NCBI RefSeq assembly: GCF_001276715.1
Contig: NZ_LIUQ01000045.1
Location: 1 to 55,977, forward strand
DNA length: 55,977 nucleotides
Direction: 5' to 3'
DNA from: Planktothricoides sp. SR001
GTDB taxonomy: Bacteria > Cyanobacteriota > Cyanobacteriia > Cyanobacteriales > Laspinemataceae
A model generated the notes under the pieces. The model was not told the DNA's origin, ran no database searches, and worked only from the letters and a program-made list of their open reading frames with translations. A program made the position numbers and the translations under genes. The first letter of the stretch is position 1; the number at the start of each line of letters is the position of its first letter. Positions 24,445 to 33,999 of this stretch are shown one piece after another.

Positions 24445-27147
24445 TTACAAAAATTCTTTCAATCCCGATCCTAATATGAGTTGTTGCCGATGGATATTTA
24501 AAAGTTGAAATTGCTCCTGGGTGACTTGTTCCAATAAATAGATGATTTGATGGGGACGCAGGTTGGTGCCATCATTGCGGCAAATGCCACGATACCGGAT
24601 CTGGCTGGTTTGAGCATCGGGATTGACTTCTAGCAATTCTAGTTCCAGGAGGCGATCGCGCAGATTTACCTGTTTCACCTTGCCTTTTTTCGTGGTCTGT
24701 TCCCAGAGAATTTCTGCGGTCCCTAAAATCTGGTCAAGCCACTGCTGCCACTGGGTTGTACTCAATTGCTCATCAACCGGATTTGGGGACTGGTCTGGGG
24801 ACGGCACCCAAGCCACCGTCAATAAATACTCCGCTTGTTCTAACAACTGGGTGGCGGACGGCGACTTAACTTCCACTTCCTCTACCCGATAAATGGGAAT
24901 TTCAGCGGGCAGTTGAGCCGCCAATTTAGTTTGAAAATCCCCCAGATCCATAGTCTGAGTCAGTTCAAAATCGACAATTTCGCCGCTAGAGGTCGCACCT
25001 AAACTCAGGGCATTCGCGGGAGAGATTCTTGGGCTGGGGTGATAGCCCCCAGAGTAAGAAATGGGTAATCCGGCTCGTCGGACTGCCCGGTCAAAGAGAC
25101 GCATTAAATCTAAATGGCTGAGAAATTTCATCTCGCCGAGTTTGCCTAACCAGACGCGCAGCCGTTGGGTGCGGTCTTGTAGGGGTTGAACTTGACCGAT
25201 AAATGGGGGAATTGGTGGGGCTTCAAAGACAATATTATGGCCAAAATCTGTGCCACAAACCCCACAGTGAGAACAGCCATCAAAAGAACAATCGGCCACG
25301 GTGGTCGCCGCGATCGCTCGTTTCAGGTCTTCTCTGAGCCAATTTTTATCAATGCCCGTATTAATATGATCCCAAGGTAGTGGGGCATCTAACTGGGCAT
25401 CGAGGATTTCTGGAGTCTGAGTAGATTCTGGATGACTGGATCCGGGAATTAAATTCCATTCCCCATTTTCAATTTGCCGGTATTTCCAGGTTAGGCCCGA
25501 TTGGGCGATCGCCTCAGTCCAGGCTTTAAAAGCATTATCCAAACTTTCCCACCAGGAATCCATCCCGGCGCCCAACTCCCAAGCCCGACGCACCACGGGG
25601 GCGAGACGGCGATCGCCTCGACCAATAAAATCTTCCATCGCCGAAATCCGCACATCCGTAAAATTGGCCTTAACTCCTCTCATACTGCGAAAATAGGAGC
25701 GCAACATTTCTTGTTTGCGCTGAAACTCTGCGGTAGAGACAGAATGCCACTGAAACGGCGTATGGGGTTTCGGCGTAAAGTTAGAAATGGTCAAATTAAC
25801 ACTCAGTGGGCGGCGTTTGGGGGCGCGGCATTCCTGCTGTAACCAGCGCACCGTTTCGGCAATGCCCAGAACATCCGCATCGGTTTCTCCCGGTAAGCCA
25901 ATCATAAAATAGAGCTTGACTTTATCCCACCCTTGCTCAAAAGCGGTTTTCACCCCGCGCAAGAGTTCTTCATTGGTCAGCCCTTTATTAATAATGTCCC
26001 GCATTCGCTGAGTTCCGGCTTCCGGGGCAAAGGTCAGACCGCTTTTGCGGGTGCCGCCAATAATATTAGCGATATTCTCATCAAAGCGATCGACCCGTTG
26101 GGACGGCAAAGAAAGGGAAATATTTTGGTCTTTCAGGCGATTCTTGATTTCCATCCCCACTGCGGGCAGGGACAGATAATCAGAACAACTCAAGGAAAGT
26201 AAGGAAAACTCATTATAGCCCGTGGCTCGCATTCCTTGCTCGATCGCCTCCACCACCACCGTTGGTTCTACATCATGGGCTGGTCGGGTCAGCATTCCGG
26301 GCTGGCAAAAACGACAGCCTCTGGTACAACCGCGCCGAATTTCCATCGTCAGCCGGTCATGGACGGTTTCCGTATAAGGCACCAAACCAATGGAATAAGC
26401 GGGAATGGGAGTAGCCACGCGCCGCAACACCCGCGCAGGCACCCCAGGGCGGTTGGGGTAAACGGCGCCATCGGCAGCTAAATCATAGAACTGAGGCACA
26501 TAGACCCCAGGGACTTGGGCTAAATCTAGCAGCAGTTCTTCCCGACTGAGGCCAGCATTTTTGCCTTCTTCCAGGACTAAGCCGATTTCTGGCAGGAGTT
26601 CTTCCCCGTCTCCCAGGGCAATAAAGTCAAAAAAGTCGGAGAAAGGTTCTGGGTTGCCGGTGGCAGTTTGACCCCCGGCAAAAATCAGCGGCCATTGTGG
26701 TTGCCCTGCCCCTGACTCCCCGGTGGCTGGGGGGTTTTCCGCTCGTTCTTTCCAGGTGAGGGGGATGCCTGCCAAGTCCAACATTTCTAGAATATTGGTG
26801 GCGCCCAGTTCATAGCTTAAGCTAAAGCCGAGAATATCGAAATCCGTTAAATAACGGCGAGATTCCACGGCAAATAAGGGGGTTTGGCTGTCTCGGAGTT
26901 TTTGGGCTAGGTCGCGGGCTGGGAGGTAGGAGCGATCGCACAGTTGCCTCGGTTGTGCATTTAAGATGTTATACAAAATGATATGACCGAGATTAGATGC
27001 CCCAACTTCATACACTTCTGGGTAGGTCAAAACCCAGCGCACCGTTGCGGATTCCCAGGGCTTGTGAACTGTCCCTAGTTCTTTGCCCAGATAACGAGCC
27101 GGTTGTAGGATTTCAGTGGAAATAAGTTTTTCGATTGCGATCGCCAC
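24445..27147 (-). CDS. Radical SAM protein fused to a DUF2344 domain
   Basis: A 900-residue protein of the TIGR03960 radical SAM family, followed by a TIGR03936/DUF2344 domain. A B12-binding-like N-terminal domain (about 30-190) precedes the radical SAM core with RRGCTRGCRFCQPG (Cys274, 278, 281). A second Cys cluster, ADCSFDGCSHCGVCG, lies near residue 635-650. The C-terminal domain starts LRVWLGKLGEMKFLSHLD and includes SYSGGYHPSPRIS. In several phyla these two modules are encoded beside the RNase E/G gene, as here, which suggests a role in RNA or ribosome modification. The reaction is not known. One full-length ORF shows no frameshift. Confidence 0.92.
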   Translation of the reverse strand: MAIAIEKLISTEILQPARYLGKELGTVHKPWESATVRWVLTYPEVYEVGASNLGHIILYNILNAQPRQLCDRSYLPARDLAQKLRDSQTPLFAVESRRYLTDFDILGFSLSYELGATNILEMLDLAGIPLTWKERAENPPATGESGAGQPQWPLIFAGGQTATGNPEPFSDFFDFIALGDGEELLPEIGLVLEEGKNAGLSREELLLDLAQVPGVYVPQFYDLAADGAVYPNRPGVPARVLRRVATPIPAYSIGLVPYTETVHDRLTMEIRRGCTRGCRFCQPGMLTRPAHDVEPTVVVEAIEQGMRATGYNEFSLLSLSCSDYLSLPAVGMEIKNRLKDQNISLSLPSQRVDRFDENIANIIGGTRKSGLTFAPEAGTQRMRDIINKGLTNEELLRGVKTAFEQGWDKVKLYFMIGLPGETDADVLGIAETVRWLQQECRAPKRRPLSVNLTISNFTPKPHTPFQWHSVSTAEFQRKQEMLRSYFRSMRGVKANFTDVRISAMEDFIGRGDRRLAPVVRRAWELGAGMDSWWESLDNAFKAWTEAIAQSGLTWKYRQIENGEWNLIPGSSHPESTQTPEILDAQLDAPLPWDHINTGIDKNWLREDLKRAIAATTVADCSFDGCSHCGVCGTDFGHNIVFEAPPIPPFIGQVQPLQDRTQRLRVWLGKLGEMKFLSHLDLMRLFDRAVRRAGLPISYSGGYHPSPRISPANALSLGATSSGEIVDFELTQTMDLGDFQTKLAAQLPAEIPIYRVEEVEVKSPSATQLLEQAEYLLTVAWVPSPDQSPNPVDEQLSTTQWQQWLDQILGTAEILWEQTTKKGKVKQVNLRDRLLELELLEVNPDAQTSQIRYRGICRNDGTNLRPHQIIYLLEQVTQEQFQLLNIHRQQLILGSGLKEFL

Positions 27148-27687
27148 GATATTACTCTACCTTCTCTATGCTGCTAAATCTCAAGTTACTACCGAGTCTA
27201 TGGCCGATTTAATTGCACATTTAATTTATATAATCTATCTTTTATATATTTTTTGTCCAGTTCAATGAGAGCGCGACATCAAAAATCGTTCCAGACAAAG
27301 AAGACTCGGTGGCGTGATGAGTATTATATCGTGAACTTCAAATTTATCCTACGGTGGATGAGGAGATCGCGATCGGGGCGATCGGGGCGATCGAGGCGAT
27401 CGATCTATTAACAGATTCAGGCGTCCAGGCCAAAATTGACGGCAAAACTAAACGGCAGCCCCAAATATGCCAACTTTCCTGATGGGACTGCCCGGTGTTT
27501 TTTTATTCACTTGAAGCGTTAAGCACTTTCATTGCCGTTTTTGATTTGCCAAACAAATGATTTAAAAATGACCCATCAAAAAAAATAATGATTTTACCAG
27601 GTGTCACCTCCAGCCGAACACCACCATCATCATTCGGTGGTGTCTTCAGCTTTGGTTAGAAGTCATGGATTTGAACCTTAGCCAAAT
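27148..27687. other. Intergenic region with HIP1-like runs and a hairpin
   Basis: No gene is supported. GGGGCGATC-type units are clustered at 27367-27405. A hairpin at 27618-27643 (ACACCACC with GGTGGTGT, 10-nt loop) lies downstream of the STAS gene on the minus strand but has no T-run. Confidence 0.5.
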
Positions 27688-28029
27688 TTAATCAATTGCA
27701 GCTTCAAAAGCGGCACGGCTTTCATACAGTTCAAAGACTCTCTCCAACTGGGTCAACTCAAAAATCATCTTGATTGCTGGATCAACGGAACAAAGACCAA
27801 ATTTCCGCTGCACTTTTTGAGCGCGACTCAGGGCACTAACTAAAACCATCAGTCCGGCACTGTCGAGAAATTCTACCTTTTGCATATCGACCAGCAATGG
27901 AGAATCGACGGCTGATTCTACTGCCCAATGCAACTCAGACCTAAATGCAGCAGCATTGGCGGCATTAATTGGCCCAGAAGGCTGAACCACCGTAATTTCT
28001 TTGGCTGAAACACAAGCCGTTCCGTACAT
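27688..28029 (-). CDS. STAS-domain anti-sigma factor antagonist
   Basis: A 113-residue single STAS domain, the SpoIIAA/RsbV type of anti-sigma-factor antagonist. The core ITVVQPSGPINAANAAAFRSEL and the phosphorylation loop VEFLDSAGLMVLVSAL are present, with the candidate Ser57. Such proteins switch partners according to phosphorylation by a serine kinase. No kinase or phosphatase gene lies nearby. The ATG at 28029 gives a six-residue lead before the domain. Confidence 0.92.
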   Translation of the reverse strand: MYGTACVSAKEITVVQPSGPINAANAAAFRSELHWAVESAVDSPLLVDMQKVEFLDSAGLMVLVSALSRAQKVQRKFGLCSVDPAIKMIFELTQLERVFELYESRAAFEAAID

Positions 28030-28685
28030 AATGAAACTCCCAAGAGAAAGCTAAACCACAGATCAACTTAAATACAGCAAGCCTGTGCCGATCAAACAAT
28101 ATTTTTTAATAACTGTGTTGCCATATTGGCAATACGTTACAAAAGTTTATCGGCTTAAGGCTTATAAGCGATCGACACCGACTAATCATCGCCACTACCT
28201 CTGAGCATAATCGCTTTTTGCCTAGTTTGGCTACAAAATAGAGTATATTTTGCCAAATCTTTAAAAAAAAGGGAGCTTTTATATCAAAATCTTATAGTTT
28301 ATAAAGATTTGGCTAAAAAAAATAATTTGTATTCTACTTGACAAACAGAACTATAAACCCTTGCTGGCCATTAACATCCCCGCAGAATCGCCAACACTTT
28401 CGGCTGAAGCCACTCCGATAATTTTAAATAATTTTGTATAATTTTGCATAATTTTGGAGATTGTGCAAAATTATCCGTGAATTTACGGAAGTGATTTAGA
28501 TCACTGATCTAATACCGATAATTGTCTAAAATTCAGACATAGATTATAAATTGGCAAAAAACAGTTTTAATAAACCTTAAGCATTCAGTTATTAGCTATC
28601 AGCCTTCAGCTATTAGCTTTTTAATTGTTGACTGATAGCTTAATGCTGATAGCTTACATTCATTGATTTCAACACGGTAAAAAAA
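28030..28685. other. AT-rich intergenic region
   Basis: Divergent upstream region of the STAS gene and a small plus-strand ORF. An inverted pair, GCCAAATCTTTA at 28252-28263 and TAAAGATTTGGC at 28302-28313, encloses about 38 nt. Short repeats of the form CAGTTATTAGCTATCAG precede the small ORF. No RNA gene was recognised. Confidence 0.5.
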
Positions 28686-28886
28686 ATGATTCGTCATTTA
28701 GTCGAAAAAGCTCTTTACATTAAACGATTAACCCCTGAGATTGAGAACGCAATTAATGTAGAGCTTACCAGGCTTGGTTATATTGATGATGCTGATTATG
28801 AAGCCCTCGAATTATTGATGAGTGAAATGGATGCTGGGCAGATTGAGTTGGTGGCTAATTTTTCATCACTCAAATCACTCAGCTAA
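28686..28886 (+). CDS. Small cyanobacterial protein, unknown function
   Basis: A 66-residue ORF: MIRHLVEKALYIKRLTPEIENAINVEL, then an acidic stretch DDADYEALELLMSEMDAGQIE. The composition is protein-like and the general pattern (short helical, acidic C-terminal half) resembles small conserved cyanobacterial proteins of unknown function. I see no domain. The start lacks a Shine-Dalgarno. It stands alone. Confidence 0.6.
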   Translation: MIRHLVEKALYIKRLTPEIENAINVELTRLGYIDDADYEALELLMSEMDAGQIELVANFSSLKSLS

Positions 28887-29369
28887 TTTGTCAAACTTAT
28901 CCCATATGCTCTGCAAATATCAAGACCAAGCCTGGGACGAAATTCCATCGAAAAAGTTTCGCCATCACCGCTGTTTTAGTAAAATAGTCCTCTCGTGGGT
29001 GACGATTTGACACATTACAGGTTGTAAATGACAAAATTAACCCATAAAACGAGAAAAATTCCGGCCATACTATTTATCCATCAGCTTACCCATCAGCTTG
29101 AGATGCGGGATTGGCGAATCTGCTAGGGATGGCAGTCCCGATTCTCTGATAGACACCTTGGATCCTAAACTTGGCATTTTGAGGATTTACGCAACATTTA
29201 TATATTTAGCGCAATATTGGGCAAAAACGGGGATATTGCCCATACATATAGTTTCTGTGGGTAACTCCTGATTTTATCTTGGCCGTTTGACGATCCAGGA
29301 GACCACTTGGCGGTAAACTTTGCAAAGGCTTGATTCTCGTTACCATCTGGAGTGGGTTGTCACATTGTC
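28887..29369. other. Intergenic region, nothing recognised
   Basis: 483 bp upstream of an aminotransferase gene. It contains no ORF with family similarity, no tandem repeat and no clear promoter. Confidence 0.5.
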
Positions 29370-30542
29370 ATGCAGTTTGCCAAACGTTTAGAAAAAATTC
29401 CCCCTTATCTCTTTGCGGAAATGGACCGCAAACGCCAGGAGCTAATCGCTCAAGGGGTTGATATTATCAATATGGGAGCCGGAGATCCAGATAAACCCAC
29501 TCCGGAACGGATCCTCAAAGCGATGCACGCAGCCCTGGATGATCCGTCTAATCATAGTTATCCGCCTTATCAGGGCATCCTTGAGTTTAGAAAAGCGGCT
29601 GGTCAGTGGATGGAACGGCGGTTTGGGGTTTCTGGATTAAACCCAGATACGGAAATTATTTCTTCTATTGGGGCGAAAGAAGCGATTCATAATACTTTTC
29701 TGGCATTTGTGGAATCCGGTGACTATACCCTGATTCCCGATCCTGGGTATCCGGTATATCGGAGTGCGACGATTTTTGCCGGTGGGGAGCCTTTTGTGAT
29801 GCCCTTGACGCCAGAAAATCATTTTTTGCCGGATTTGAAAGCTATTCCTGAGTCGGTGGCGCAACAGGCGAAATTGCTGTGGGTGAATTATCCCAATAAT
29901 CCCACGGGGGCTTTGGCAAGTTTGGCTTATTTTGAGGAATTGGTGGCATTTTGCCGTCATTACGATATTTTGCTGTGCCATGACCATGCTTATTCTGAGA
30001 TCGCTTATGACGGGTATCAGCCTCCTTCGGTGTTGCAAGTTCCGGGGGCTAAGGATGTGGCGATCGAGTTTCATAGTTTGTCGAAATCCTATAATATGAC
30101 CGGCTGGCGGATTGGCTTTGTGGTGGGTAATGCCGTGGGGATTCAGGGTTTGCGACAGGTGAAGTCGAATGTGGACTCTGGGGTGTTTAAGGCAATTCAA
30201 AAAACCGCGATCGCCGCTTTTGATTCTACCGAGGCAGAAATCCAACCGATGATTTCTCTGTATCAAAAACGCCGGGATTTGGTGGTGGCAGGATTAAAAT
30301 CTCTGGGTTGGCCGATTTCACCCCCTGGGGCGACTCTTTATATCTGGGTGCCGGTTCCCCCAGGTTATACTTCCCAGGAGTTTGTCTCGTTACTGTTGGA
30401 CAAATGTGGGATTATTGTGCCTTCGGGTAATGCTTATGGCAAAAATGGTGAGGGTTTTTTCCGTATTGCCATTACCCTGGGAGAAGAACGGATCCAAGAG
30501 GCGATCGCTCGCATGAAAGCGGCAGGAATTCGCTACCAATAG
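29370..30542 (+). CDS. Aminotransferase class I, LL-diaminopimelate aminotransferase type
   Basis: A 390-residue PLP-dependent fold-type I aminotransferase. I start it at the ATG encoding MQFAKRLEKIPPYLFAEMDR; the frame is open to a GTG at 29352, but six extra residues are atypical. Motifs: NMGAGDPDKPTPE near the N terminus, SIGAKEAIHN, WVNYPNNPTGA, and the PLP-lysine segment SLSKSYNMTGWRIGF. Close relatives are annotated as LL-diaminopimelate aminotransferase (tetrahydrodipicolinate to LL-DAP in the lysine and peptidoglycan pathway), but specificity against aspartate or alanine is not fixed by the sequence. It is apparently monocistronic. Confidence 0.92.
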   Translation: MQFAKRLEKIPPYLFAEMDRKRQELIAQGVDIINMGAGDPDKPTPERILKAMHAALDDPSNHSYPPYQGILEFRKAAGQWMERRFGVSGLNPDTEIISSIGAKEAIHNTFLAFVESGDYTLIPDPGYPVYRSATIFAGGEPFVMPLTPENHFLPDLKAIPESVAQQAKLLWVNYPNNPTGALASLAYFEELVAFCRHYDILLCHDHAYSEIAYDGYQPPSVLQVPGAKDVAIEFHSLSKSYNMTGWRIGFVVGNAVGIQGLRQVKSNVDSGVFKAIQKTAIAAFDSTEAEIQPMISLYQKRRDLVVAGLKSLGWPISPPGATLYIWVPVPPGYTSQEFVSLLLDKCGIIVPSGNAYGKNGEGFFRIAITLGEERIQEAIARMKAAGIRYQ

Positions 30543-30632
30543 ATTACAGATAAATTACAGATATCTGGAAAACCAATCACTTTATTCACTTTATGGCGAT
30601 CGCTCCCATGTCCTTTTTGGTATTGGTAGATA

Positions 30633-31037
30633 TTAGACGGGTTCAGAGGAGGCTTGCCAAACTCGATCCACAAAATCTCTCAGTTGACGATGGGCCAAAA
30701 TCGGATGATCTGGGGATTTTTCCAAAGTTTCCAACTGCATCAACAGAGGAATCACCTCCGTGTCCCAGGCTAACCGAAATCCGGTAGTAGGCCAAACCAG
30801 ATCGGCCCCTTGACGCAGATCGTAGAGTTCTTGAGGAGGTTCGGTAAAACGGAGATCATCCTTAATTGGCCAAATGCCCAGCATCAAGGGTCGCAGCCAA
30901 AAGCGACCCCGTGATGGCAAAACTTGAATAATTTCGGCGTATAAACAGCGATTTTGATGTTCTAGGCAAACAATCTGACAAGGTTGAAAAGCTTCGGTGT
31001 CAGAGTCCATCGTTCCTAAGTTGGCGATCGCACACAT
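30633..31037 (-). CDS. Conserved cyanobacterial hypothetical protein
   Basis: A 134-residue protein. The segments SDTEAFQPCQIVCLEHQNRC, YAEIIQVLPSRGRFWLRPLM, YDLRQGADLVWPTTGFRLAWDTEVIPLL and a C-terminal helix LRDFVDRVW are typical of a family I associate with cyanobacteria only. No function is known. It has no signal peptide or membrane segment. Met10 (31010) is an alternative start. It lies convergent to the aminotransferase and divergent from clpS. Confidence 0.8.
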   Translation of the reverse strand: MCAIANLGTMDSDTEAFQPCQIVCLEHQNRCLYAEIIQVLPSRGRFWLRPLMLGIWPIKDDLRFTEPPQELYDLRQGADLVWPTTGFRLAWDTEVIPLLMQLETLEKSPDHPILAHRQLRDFVDRVWQASSEPV

Positions 31038-31224
31038 CTTTGCTTGATTTCTTTAAATCTGATCTAAACTTATCTAAAATTTTTACAGAACCCGAACCGA
31101 CCAACGGCTAATATCTGAGGCACTAGCCAGGGGCGGCTGAATATTGGTCAAGTAGAATCCCACACACTATATATACTAGGATAAATCACATCAACGTCCA
31201 TTTTTGCCAAAGAGGTTATCAGCC

Positions 31225-31506
31225 GTGTCAGTTGAAACCATTGAAAAACGTTCAACAGTCAGGAAGTTAGCACCGCGTTATCGGGTGTTGCTCCATAACG
31301 ATGATTTCAACTCAATGGAGCATGTCGTACAAACCTTGTTGACCACAGTGCCGAGTCTGACTCAGCCCCAAGCGGTCAGCATTATGATGGAAGCCCACAC
31401 CAATGGCCTTGCCTTGGTAATTACTTGTGCCTTAGAACCGGCAGAGTTCTACTGTGAAACCTTGAAAAACCACGGGCTAACTAGCACAATCGAACCGGAC
31501 GAGTAA
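31225..31506 (+). CDS. clpS: ClpS, Clp protease adaptor
   Basis: ATP-dependent Clp protease adaptor, which delivers N-end-rule substrates to ClpCP. I start it at the GTG at 31225 (SVETIEKRSTVRKLAPRYRVLLHNDD), preceded by AGAGG nine bases upstream; an in-frame TTG at 31204 would add seven residues. The ClpS core is complete: YRVLLHNDDFNSMEHVV, MMEAHTNGLALV and the C-terminal AEFYCETLKNHGL. Length (93 residues) is usual for cyanobacterial ClpS. A CPBP protease follows after 19 bp, so the two are likely co-transcribed. Confidence 0.96.
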   Translation: MSVETIEKRSTVRKLAPRYRVLLHNDDFNSMEHVVQTLLTTVPSLTQPQAVSIMMEAHTNGLALVITCALEPAEFYCETLKNHGLTSTIEPDE

Positions 31507-31525
31507 CCATTTAAGCATTAATCCT

Positions 31526-32353
31526 GTGAAACTTATTTCCACCAGTCTCAGTGAATATTCAGCACCGCTGAGGCTGGCAATTTTTGTGCTGACTCTGCTG
31601 TGCCTCTGGGCACCCTTAGCTATCCCCATTTATTGGCTTGTCAGTGACCCGAATTGGCAAAGCATCCTGACAATGGCTATTTTATATGGTGAATTTATTT
31701 TTCTAGTCAAATATTGGGGCAAGCACGTTTACCAAGAACCCAAACTTCTCCACTCATTAGGGCTGGAATTTACCAAACGCAATGGCCAAGAATTAATCAG
31801 AGGCTTGGCTTTTGGTTTGGTGGTTGTGATGAGTTTGTTACTTTTAGAATCCGGGTTAGGTTGGTTAACCTGGCAGTTGCCAGAACCAAGCAATTTACCC
31901 AAGGTAATTTTAGAAGGCTTTTTAGTGTCTCTGGGGGTGGGATTTGCCGAGGAACTGTTATTTCGGGGTTGGCTGTTGACTGAGTTGCAGCGGGACTATA
32001 GTTTGACCGCATCCCTGTGGGCTTCGGCAACAATTTTTGCCTGTTTGCACTATATCAAACCTGTTGAAGAAATGGTGCGAAATTTACCGGCTTTTCCGGG
32101 TTTATTGTTGTTGGGTTTGACCTTAGTCTGGGCAAAGAGAAGTAGTCAAGGTCGGTTGGGTTTGCCGATGGGTTTTCATGGCGGTTTAGTCTGGGGTTAT
32201 TATATTATTAATACGGGTCAGTTAGTGGTTTATTCTGACCAGGTTTCTGAATGGCTGACGGGAATTGGCAAAAATCCGATCGCCGGATTAATGGGTATTT
32301 TATTTTTGGGTATAATTGCGGTGTTTATGCGGCGTGGGGCGACGCGAGGGTAA
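31526..32353 (+). CDS. CPBP-family intramembrane glutamic endopeptidase
   Basis: A 275-residue multi-spanning membrane protein with the CPBP/Abi motif FAEELLFRGWLLTEL (the catalytic EExxxR), a second motif FACLHYIK, and a third, GLPMGFHGGLVW, in the later helices. Six to eight hydrophobic segments are visible. The GTG start follows clpS by 19 bp. CPBP proteins include CAAX prenyl proteases and bacteriocin-immunity proteins; the substrate here is unknown. Pairing with clpS suggests a role in proteolysis. Confidence 0.93.
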   Translation: MKLISTSLSEYSAPLRLAIFVLTLLCLWAPLAIPIYWLVSDPNWQSILTMAILYGEFIFLVKYWGKHVYQEPKLLHSLGLEFTKRNGQELIRGLAFGLVVVMSLLLLESGLGWLTWQLPEPSNLPKVILEGFLVSLGVGFAEELLFRGWLLTELQRDYSLTASLWASATIFACLHYIKPVEEMVRNLPAFPGLLLLGLTLVWAKRSSQGRLGLPMGFHGGLVWGYYIINTGQLVVYSDQVSEWLTGIGKNPIAGLMGILFLGIIAVFMRRGATRG

Positions 32354-32383
32354 TTTGGCAAAATTACCAAAGGAATAGGCAAC

Positions 32384-32495
32384 AGGGTGTAGGGTGTAGG
32401 GTGTAGGGTGTAGGGTGTAGGGTGTAGGGTGTAGGGTGTAGGGTGTAGGGTGTAGGGTGTAGGGTGTAGGGAAGAGGGAAGAGGGAAGAGGGAAG
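32384..32495. repeat. Heptanucleotide tandem repeats, 12 x AGGGTGT and 4 x AGGGAAG
   Basis: Twelve perfect AGGGTGT units (32384-32467) run in phase into four perfect AGGGAAG units (32468-32495). This is of the STRR type known from filamentous cyanobacteria. It follows the stop codon of the CPBP gene by 31 bp. Confidence 0.98.
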
Positions 32496-32548
32496 AGGAA
32501 TAAGGTTAAAGGCAAAGTCTATTTACAAATATGTCTGTATTATTTTGA

Positions 32549-32766
32549 ACTAAAATATTGATCTAAAATAGATAATACCATTTACAAAAATTCATCCAAC
32601 AGCCCCTAACATTCTTCGGGTGGGCAAAAAATGCCTAGAATAGAGAAGAGAGAAGAGAGAAAAAAGAATTTTCCTCTTTCCTATTTCCTCTTTTCTCTTT
32701 CCTCAGTGTGGATTTTTGCCCACCCTAAAATATAAATACTAAAATATTGAGCTAAAATAGATAATA
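32549..32766. mobile_element. Insertion-like unit flanked by 29-bp direct repeats
   Basis: ACTAAAATATTGATCTAAAA... at 32549-32577 recurs at 32738-32766 with one mismatch. Between them lie inverted arms GGGTGGGCAAAAA (32618-32630) and TTTTTGCCCACCC (32713-32725) around a purine-then-pyrimidine tract. The arms are the ends of the GTAGGGTGGGCAA palindromes at 37640-37668 and 55842-55867. It could be a miniature element with a long target duplication, or a local duplication. Confidence 0.6.
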
Positions 32767-32789
32767 TCGGGTTTTAGGAGAAAAACATC

Positions 32790-33377
32790 ATGGAAACCGC
32801 AGGCATTTGTTTACCCCCAAGATTAGAGCTAAAACTCAACCTGACTGACGAACAGTTTTGGCAACTCTGCCAGGAAAACGACGATTTAAGATTTGAAGCT
32901 ACCGCGACCGGAGAATTAATTATCATGCCACCGACTGGAGGAACCACTAGCGATCGCAATGCCGATCTAACTTATCAATTAAGAGCTTGGAGTCGCCAGA
33001 ATAATCTTGGTAAAGTCTTTGATTCTAATGGCGGATTTCAACTTCCCAATGGAGCAAAACGTGCCCCGGACTCGTCTTGGTTAAAGATGGAGCGTTGGAA
33101 TGCTTTAACTCCCGAAGAACAAGATAAATTTCTCCCTTTATGTCCTGATTTTGTGGTGGAACTGATGTCGCCAAACGATACTTTAGCAGAAACCCGCGAA
33201 AAGATGGCAGAATATATGGCCAATGGCGCCCAGTTAGGTTGGTTAATTAACCGAAAACAGCGACAGGTAGAAGTTTATCACCCGGATAAAGAGGTAGAAA
33301 TTTTGGATAATCCCGATACGGTATCGGGCGAGAATATTTTACCCGGTTTTGTCTTAGACTTATCGACAATTTGGTAA
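32790..33377 (+). CDS. Uma2-family (DUF820) putative endonuclease
   Basis: A 195-residue protein of the Uma2/DUF820 family, predicted PD-(D/E)XK nuclease folds that are strongly amplified in filamentous cyanobacteria. Visible features: LRFEATATGELIIMPPTGG, the acidic residues in KRAPDSSWL and DFVVELMSPNDTLAE, and a Lys/Gln-rich turn NRKQRQVEVYHPD. A GGAG Shine-Dalgarno is placed 9 nt before the ATG. Biological role unknown. It stands alone next to an insertion-like repeat, consistent with mobility. Confidence 0.93.
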   Translation: METAGICLPPRLELKLNLTDEQFWQLCQENDDLRFEATATGELIIMPPTGGTTSDRNADLTYQLRAWSRQNNLGKVFDSNGGFQLPNGAKRAPDSSWLKMERWNALTPEEQDKFLPLCPDFVVELMSPNDTLAETREKMAEYMANGAQLGWLINRKQRQVEVYHPDKEVEILDNPDTVSGENILPGFVLDLSTIW

Positions 33378-33490
33378 TAGTTCGATCGCTCCTTGTGTTC
33401 TATCCAGCCCTAGTCCATATTTCACTGATTAATAATTATTAATCAGGATTTTTTTCTGATTATTAAAATAGGCAATCAAGAGGCAAAAAA

Positions 33491-33901
33491 ATGAAATATA
33501 GTATTATTCCTTTAATCAGTTTGATGCTTTGGGTGGGGAGTAGTTTGCCGGGGCGATCGCGCATCCTCGCCGCTGCGCGATCGGAGCAAATTTCCCCAGA
33601 AAACCCTGAAACAGTGGCACAAAATAACCCGCAGCAAGGAGAACTTACCAAAGCAGAAATTCTCAACGCTTGTATTCAAGAAAGAGCGGAAACTTTGCCC
33701 CAACTATACAGCGATGTCCCGGCGAATCATTGGGCATTTAAAGCCGTGCAAACAATGGCTTATTGTGGGGCGTATCGTTCCGCCACACCCCCCGCTTTAA
33801 TTGAGGAACTACTCAACAGCGAACCGAACGAACCGCTTAATTTTGGTGACAATTTTGGTGACAAGTTTGGGGATAGAATCTTTCCCGGTTCACCGGAATA
33901 A
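33491..33901 (+). CDS. Small secreted SLH-like protein
   Basis: A 136-residue protein. An N-terminal signal peptide (KYSIIPLISLMLWVGSSLPG) is followed by a disordered linker and a single partial S-layer-homology-like motif, YSDVPANHWAFKAVQTMAY. A C-terminal tail repeats FGDNFGDKFGDR. A single SLH-like unit is too little to anchor to the cell wall as usual, so its role is unclear. It lies 100 bp before a convergent radical SAM gene. Confidence 0.75.
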   Translation: MKYSIIPLISLMLWVGSSLPGRSRILAAARSEQISPENPETVAQNNPQQGELTKAEILNACIQERAETLPQLYSDVPANHWAFKAVQTMAYCGAYRSATPPALIEELLNSEPNEPLNFGDNFGDKFGDRIFPGSPE

Positions 33902-33999
33902 TCTTGGGAGGTGAAAACCATAATTTTGATGGCCAATCAATCAGGAAATAAAATAAGGACACGGCAGTGCCGTGTCCCTACAAAAAAACCATAATGGAA

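Noticed and set aside
29637-30266. 209-residue antisense ORF in the aminotransferase gene
   Set aside because: Antisense to a strongly conserved enzyme with all motifs; no family similarity.
32300-32515. ORF with repeated TPYTLHP peptides
   Set aside because: Translation of the AGGGTGT heptamer tract.
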